Below, piece by piece: positions 4,078-5,694 of a stretch of 5,694 bases of DNA (its first letter is position 1; the number at the start of each line of letters is the position of its first letter). The notes below the pieces were generated by a model, which did no database searches, had not been told where the DNA came from, and saw only the letters and a list, made by a program, of their open reading frames with translations. A program made the position numbers and the translations under genes. This DNA comes from an uncultured Methanobrevibacter sp. (GTDB taxonomy: Archaea; Methanobacteriota; Methanobacteria; Methanobacteriales; Methanobacteriaceae): the NCBI GenBank assembly GCA_900317865.1, contig ONIK01000102.1:1-5694 (forward strand). Reading direction: 5' to 3'.

Positions 4078-5694
4078 ATGCAGTTACGGTTACTCTGTTT
4101 GCGATGTAAGAACCGTTATAACCGGAGGTTATAATGTATTGTCCCGGCTGTAAGTTAATGTTTAATTTTGCCTGACCGTTGCTTTCAGTTGTTCTGTAGT
4201 AGAATACTCCATTGATGTTGAATTCTACTTTCTGGTTAGCGTAAGGATTGCCTTGACCGTCTACGAGAGTTGCAGCGAATGGTGTTGGAGTGCCGTACTT
4301 TTTAGTTAGGTCACTTGCAGTCAATACAGGCAATACTCTAACATTGTTGGAAACCATACATTCTTTGTATTCTGCGGTAATGATGTAGTCACCAGGCTGT
4401 AAGTTAATGTTTAACTTAACGATACCATTAGCATCAGTTTGTCTTTCATAGAATACTCCGTTGATGTTGAATCTTACGGTTTCACCTGCACCAACAGCTT
4501 TGCCGTCATCACCGATAATTTTAGCAGTGTATTGAGTTCCGTTTCTGTAGTATTTGGTAATGTCTTTGGTTTCAGTGATTCTGGATAATACTGTAATGTT
4601 ATTTGCTGTTCTTTCACCGGTTACATCGTTCATTGCTGTAATGATGTATTGGCCAGGGTTTAAATTAATGTTTAATCTAGCCAAACCATTTTGACCAACT
4701 TGACGGTCATACATTACACCGTTGATGTTGAATCTGACGGTAGATCCTTCTTTGAGGTATTTTCCTTCACTGTCACGGAATGTAGCATAGTATTGTGTTG
4801 AGTTTCTAAAGACTTTTACTAAATCAGTACCGTTGACGGTAGTTAAAATGGTGACTTTTGCATCAACAGAACTTCCGTTGTAGCTTACAACAACAGGATA
4901 TTCGCCTGCATTCAAGTTAATACCGATTGATGCTATACCATTGGCATCAGTGGTTCTTTCGTATTCCTGACCATTAATGCTTATTAATACTTTAGCACCT
5001 GCAATAGCTTTGCCTTCAGCATCTGTAAGAATTGCATTAAATCTTTCAGATCCGCCATAATATTTGGTAACGTCTTCAGCAGTTATGATGAATTCCGGTT
5101 CAATGGAAATTGGATAGTCTATATCAAATCCGTCATATAACCTGTCTCCATCATAGGTGATGGATGCATTATAATCACCGGCAGGAACATCACTTAAATC
5201 AAATGTAGCAATACCGTTTTCAATAGGTGCAGTAATGGTTTCATCACCGATTATTAAAGTAATATCGCCGGTTGCATTTTCAGGAACTTCAACAGTTAAT
5301 GTTTTATCATCCAAAGTTACATCAGGTTCATAACCAATTCTGTTTACAGTAACAGTGACATTTGTTGAATTGATAACATATACTTTTCCACCACCTGCAG
5401 ATACGGTAATGATAGCAGTACCTTCACCTACAGCGGTAACTGTACCGTTTTGAGCTACAGTAGCAACAGATTCATCACTTGATGTATATTTAATAGTTAA
5501 ATATTTCAAGAATGCAGGATCAGTGATTGCATTAATTGTGTAAGTATCATCAACAGTTAAATCCAAAGTGTCGTTTTCAACAATTACGCTTACATCTCTT
5601 AAGCTTACAGTAACTGTAATGGTTTTGCTTTCAGCAGCAGCATATCTTATGTCACCGTTGAATGAAACTGTTATGGTAGCAGTACCTTCACCGA
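4076..5694 (-). CDS. Adhesin-like surface protein with Ig-like domains and C-terminal repeats (N-terminal part outside window)
   Basis: The frame is open to the window edge, so about 538 C-terminal residues are visible and the true start lies beyond. The protein probably acts at the cell surface in attachment or cell-wall association, as proposed for the adhesin-like proteins of gut methanogens; this is inferred from domain type. In order from the window edge: the end of an Ig-like unit ('GEGTATITVSFNGD'), a Big_2-like domain ('YTSSDESVATVAQNGTVTAVGEGTAIITV', about 5605-5345), an Ig-like unit with 'PAGDYNASITYDGD' (about 5330-5090), then four tandem repeats of 82-86 residues (5089-4079). It ends directly after the last repeat ('RVTVTA'), with no transmembrane helix or sorting signal, so any anchoring must come from the repeats or the missing N-terminus. 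The DNA is near 40% G+C in lines counted by hand, far above the ATPase gene. The TTG at 5566 is an internal Leu codon, not a start. Confidence 0.9.
   Translation of the reverse strand, partial: GEGTATITVSFNGDIRYAAAESKTITVTVSLRDVSVIVENDTLDLTVDDTYTINAITDPAFLKYLTIKYTSSDESVATVAQNGTVTAVGEGTAIITVSAGGGKVYVINSTNVTVTVNRIGYEPDVTLDDKTLTVEVPENATGDITLIIGDETITAPIENGIATFDLSDVPAGDYNASITYDGDRLYDGFDIDYPISIEPEFIITAEDVTKYYGGSERFNAILTDAEGKAIAGAKVLISINGQEYERTTDANGIASIGINLNAGEYPVVVSYNGSSVDAKVTILTTVNGTDLVKVFRNSTQYYATFRDSEGKYLKEGSTVRFNINGVMYDRQVGQNGLARLNINLNPGQYIITAMNDVTGERTANNITVLSRITETKDITKYYRNGTQYTAKIIGDDGKAVGAGETVRFNINGVFYERQTDANGIVKLNINLQPGDYIITAEYKECMVSNNVRVLPVLTASDLTKKYGTPTPFAATLVDGQGNPYANQKVEFNINGVFYYRTTESNGQAKLNINLQPGQYIITSGYNGSYIANRVTVTA
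4079..5089 (-). repeat. Four tandem protein repeats of about 85 residues in the adhesin
   Basis: The units are 5089-4838, 4837-4580, 4579-4325 and 4324-4079. Each has the plan: 'DxTKYY.n.t.y.A...D..GK', then '(F)NINGV.Y.R', then 'ANG.A.LNINL.PG.YIIT', then a closing strand 'NN.TV'. The second to fourth units are close to each other ('RFNINGVMYDR', 'RFNINGVFYER', 'EFNINGVFYYR'); the first is diverged ('LISINGQEYER'). At DNA level exact 17-20 base matches persist: GGCTGTAAGTTAATGTTTAA at 4146-4165 and 4395-4414, and CCGTTGATGTTGAATCT at 4458-4474 and 4719-4735. This points to recent duplication or gene conversion. The beta-strand-rich plan resembles transthyretin-like or Ig-like modules. The third unit contains the only Cys seen in this protein ('KECMVSN'). 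Confidence 0.88.

Noticed and set aside
5564..5566. TTG as a start codon of the adhesin gene
   Set aside because: The frame stays open upstream to the window edge and continues with Ig-like sequence, so this is an internal Leu codon.

Overview
The window looks like the chromosome of a methanogenic archaeon of the Methanobacteriales, most likely Methanobrevibacter or a close relative. This rests on four things: very AT-rich spacers, archaeal TATA-type promoter elements (TTTATATA), ribosome-binding sites of the GGTGA type, and a long surface protein built from Ig-like domains with repeats containing 'FNINGVFY' and 'LNINLQPGQYIIT', which is typical of the adhesin-like proteins of that genus. The genus is an inference from pattern recognition, not from a database search.

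Layout from left to right. (1) Positions 1-331, minus strand: a CRISPR adaptation pair in the order cas2 then cas1. cas1 is cut by the window edge and starts directly after the cas2 stop codon. (2) Positions 332-653: a very AT-rich divergent promoter region with a perfect 44-bp tandem duplication just upstream of the next gene. (3) Positions 654-1850, plus strand: a single P-loop (AAA-type) ATPase with a C-terminal winged-helix-like region, of unknown function, closed by a hairpin and T-tract terminator. (4) Positions 1851-2199: a regulatory spacer with two TATA elements and a perfect 9-bp inverted repeat. (5) Positions 2200-3282, plus strand: an apparently complete tyrosine recombinase with all expected catalytic residues. 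(6) Positions 3283-4075: a 793-bp spacer without a gene, extremely AT-rich, holding two palindromes that share a 15-bp half and a tract of simple repeats. (7) Positions 4076-5694, minus strand: the C-terminal part of a large adhesin-like surface protein, with Ig-like domains followed by four tandem repeats of about 85 residues. Its stop codon abuts a strong hairpin terminator.

The genes do not form one operon. The cas pair and the ATPase are divergent; the recombinase and the adhesin converge on the long spacer. The ATPase gene is far more AT-rich than the adhesin gene, which suggests different histories. The most interesting possibility is a locally acting recombinase whose targets are the palindromes in the spacer between it and the adhesin gene. 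That is a hypothesis: no recombination product can be seen in one sequence. I see no CRISPR array, tRNA, rRNA or insertion sequence.
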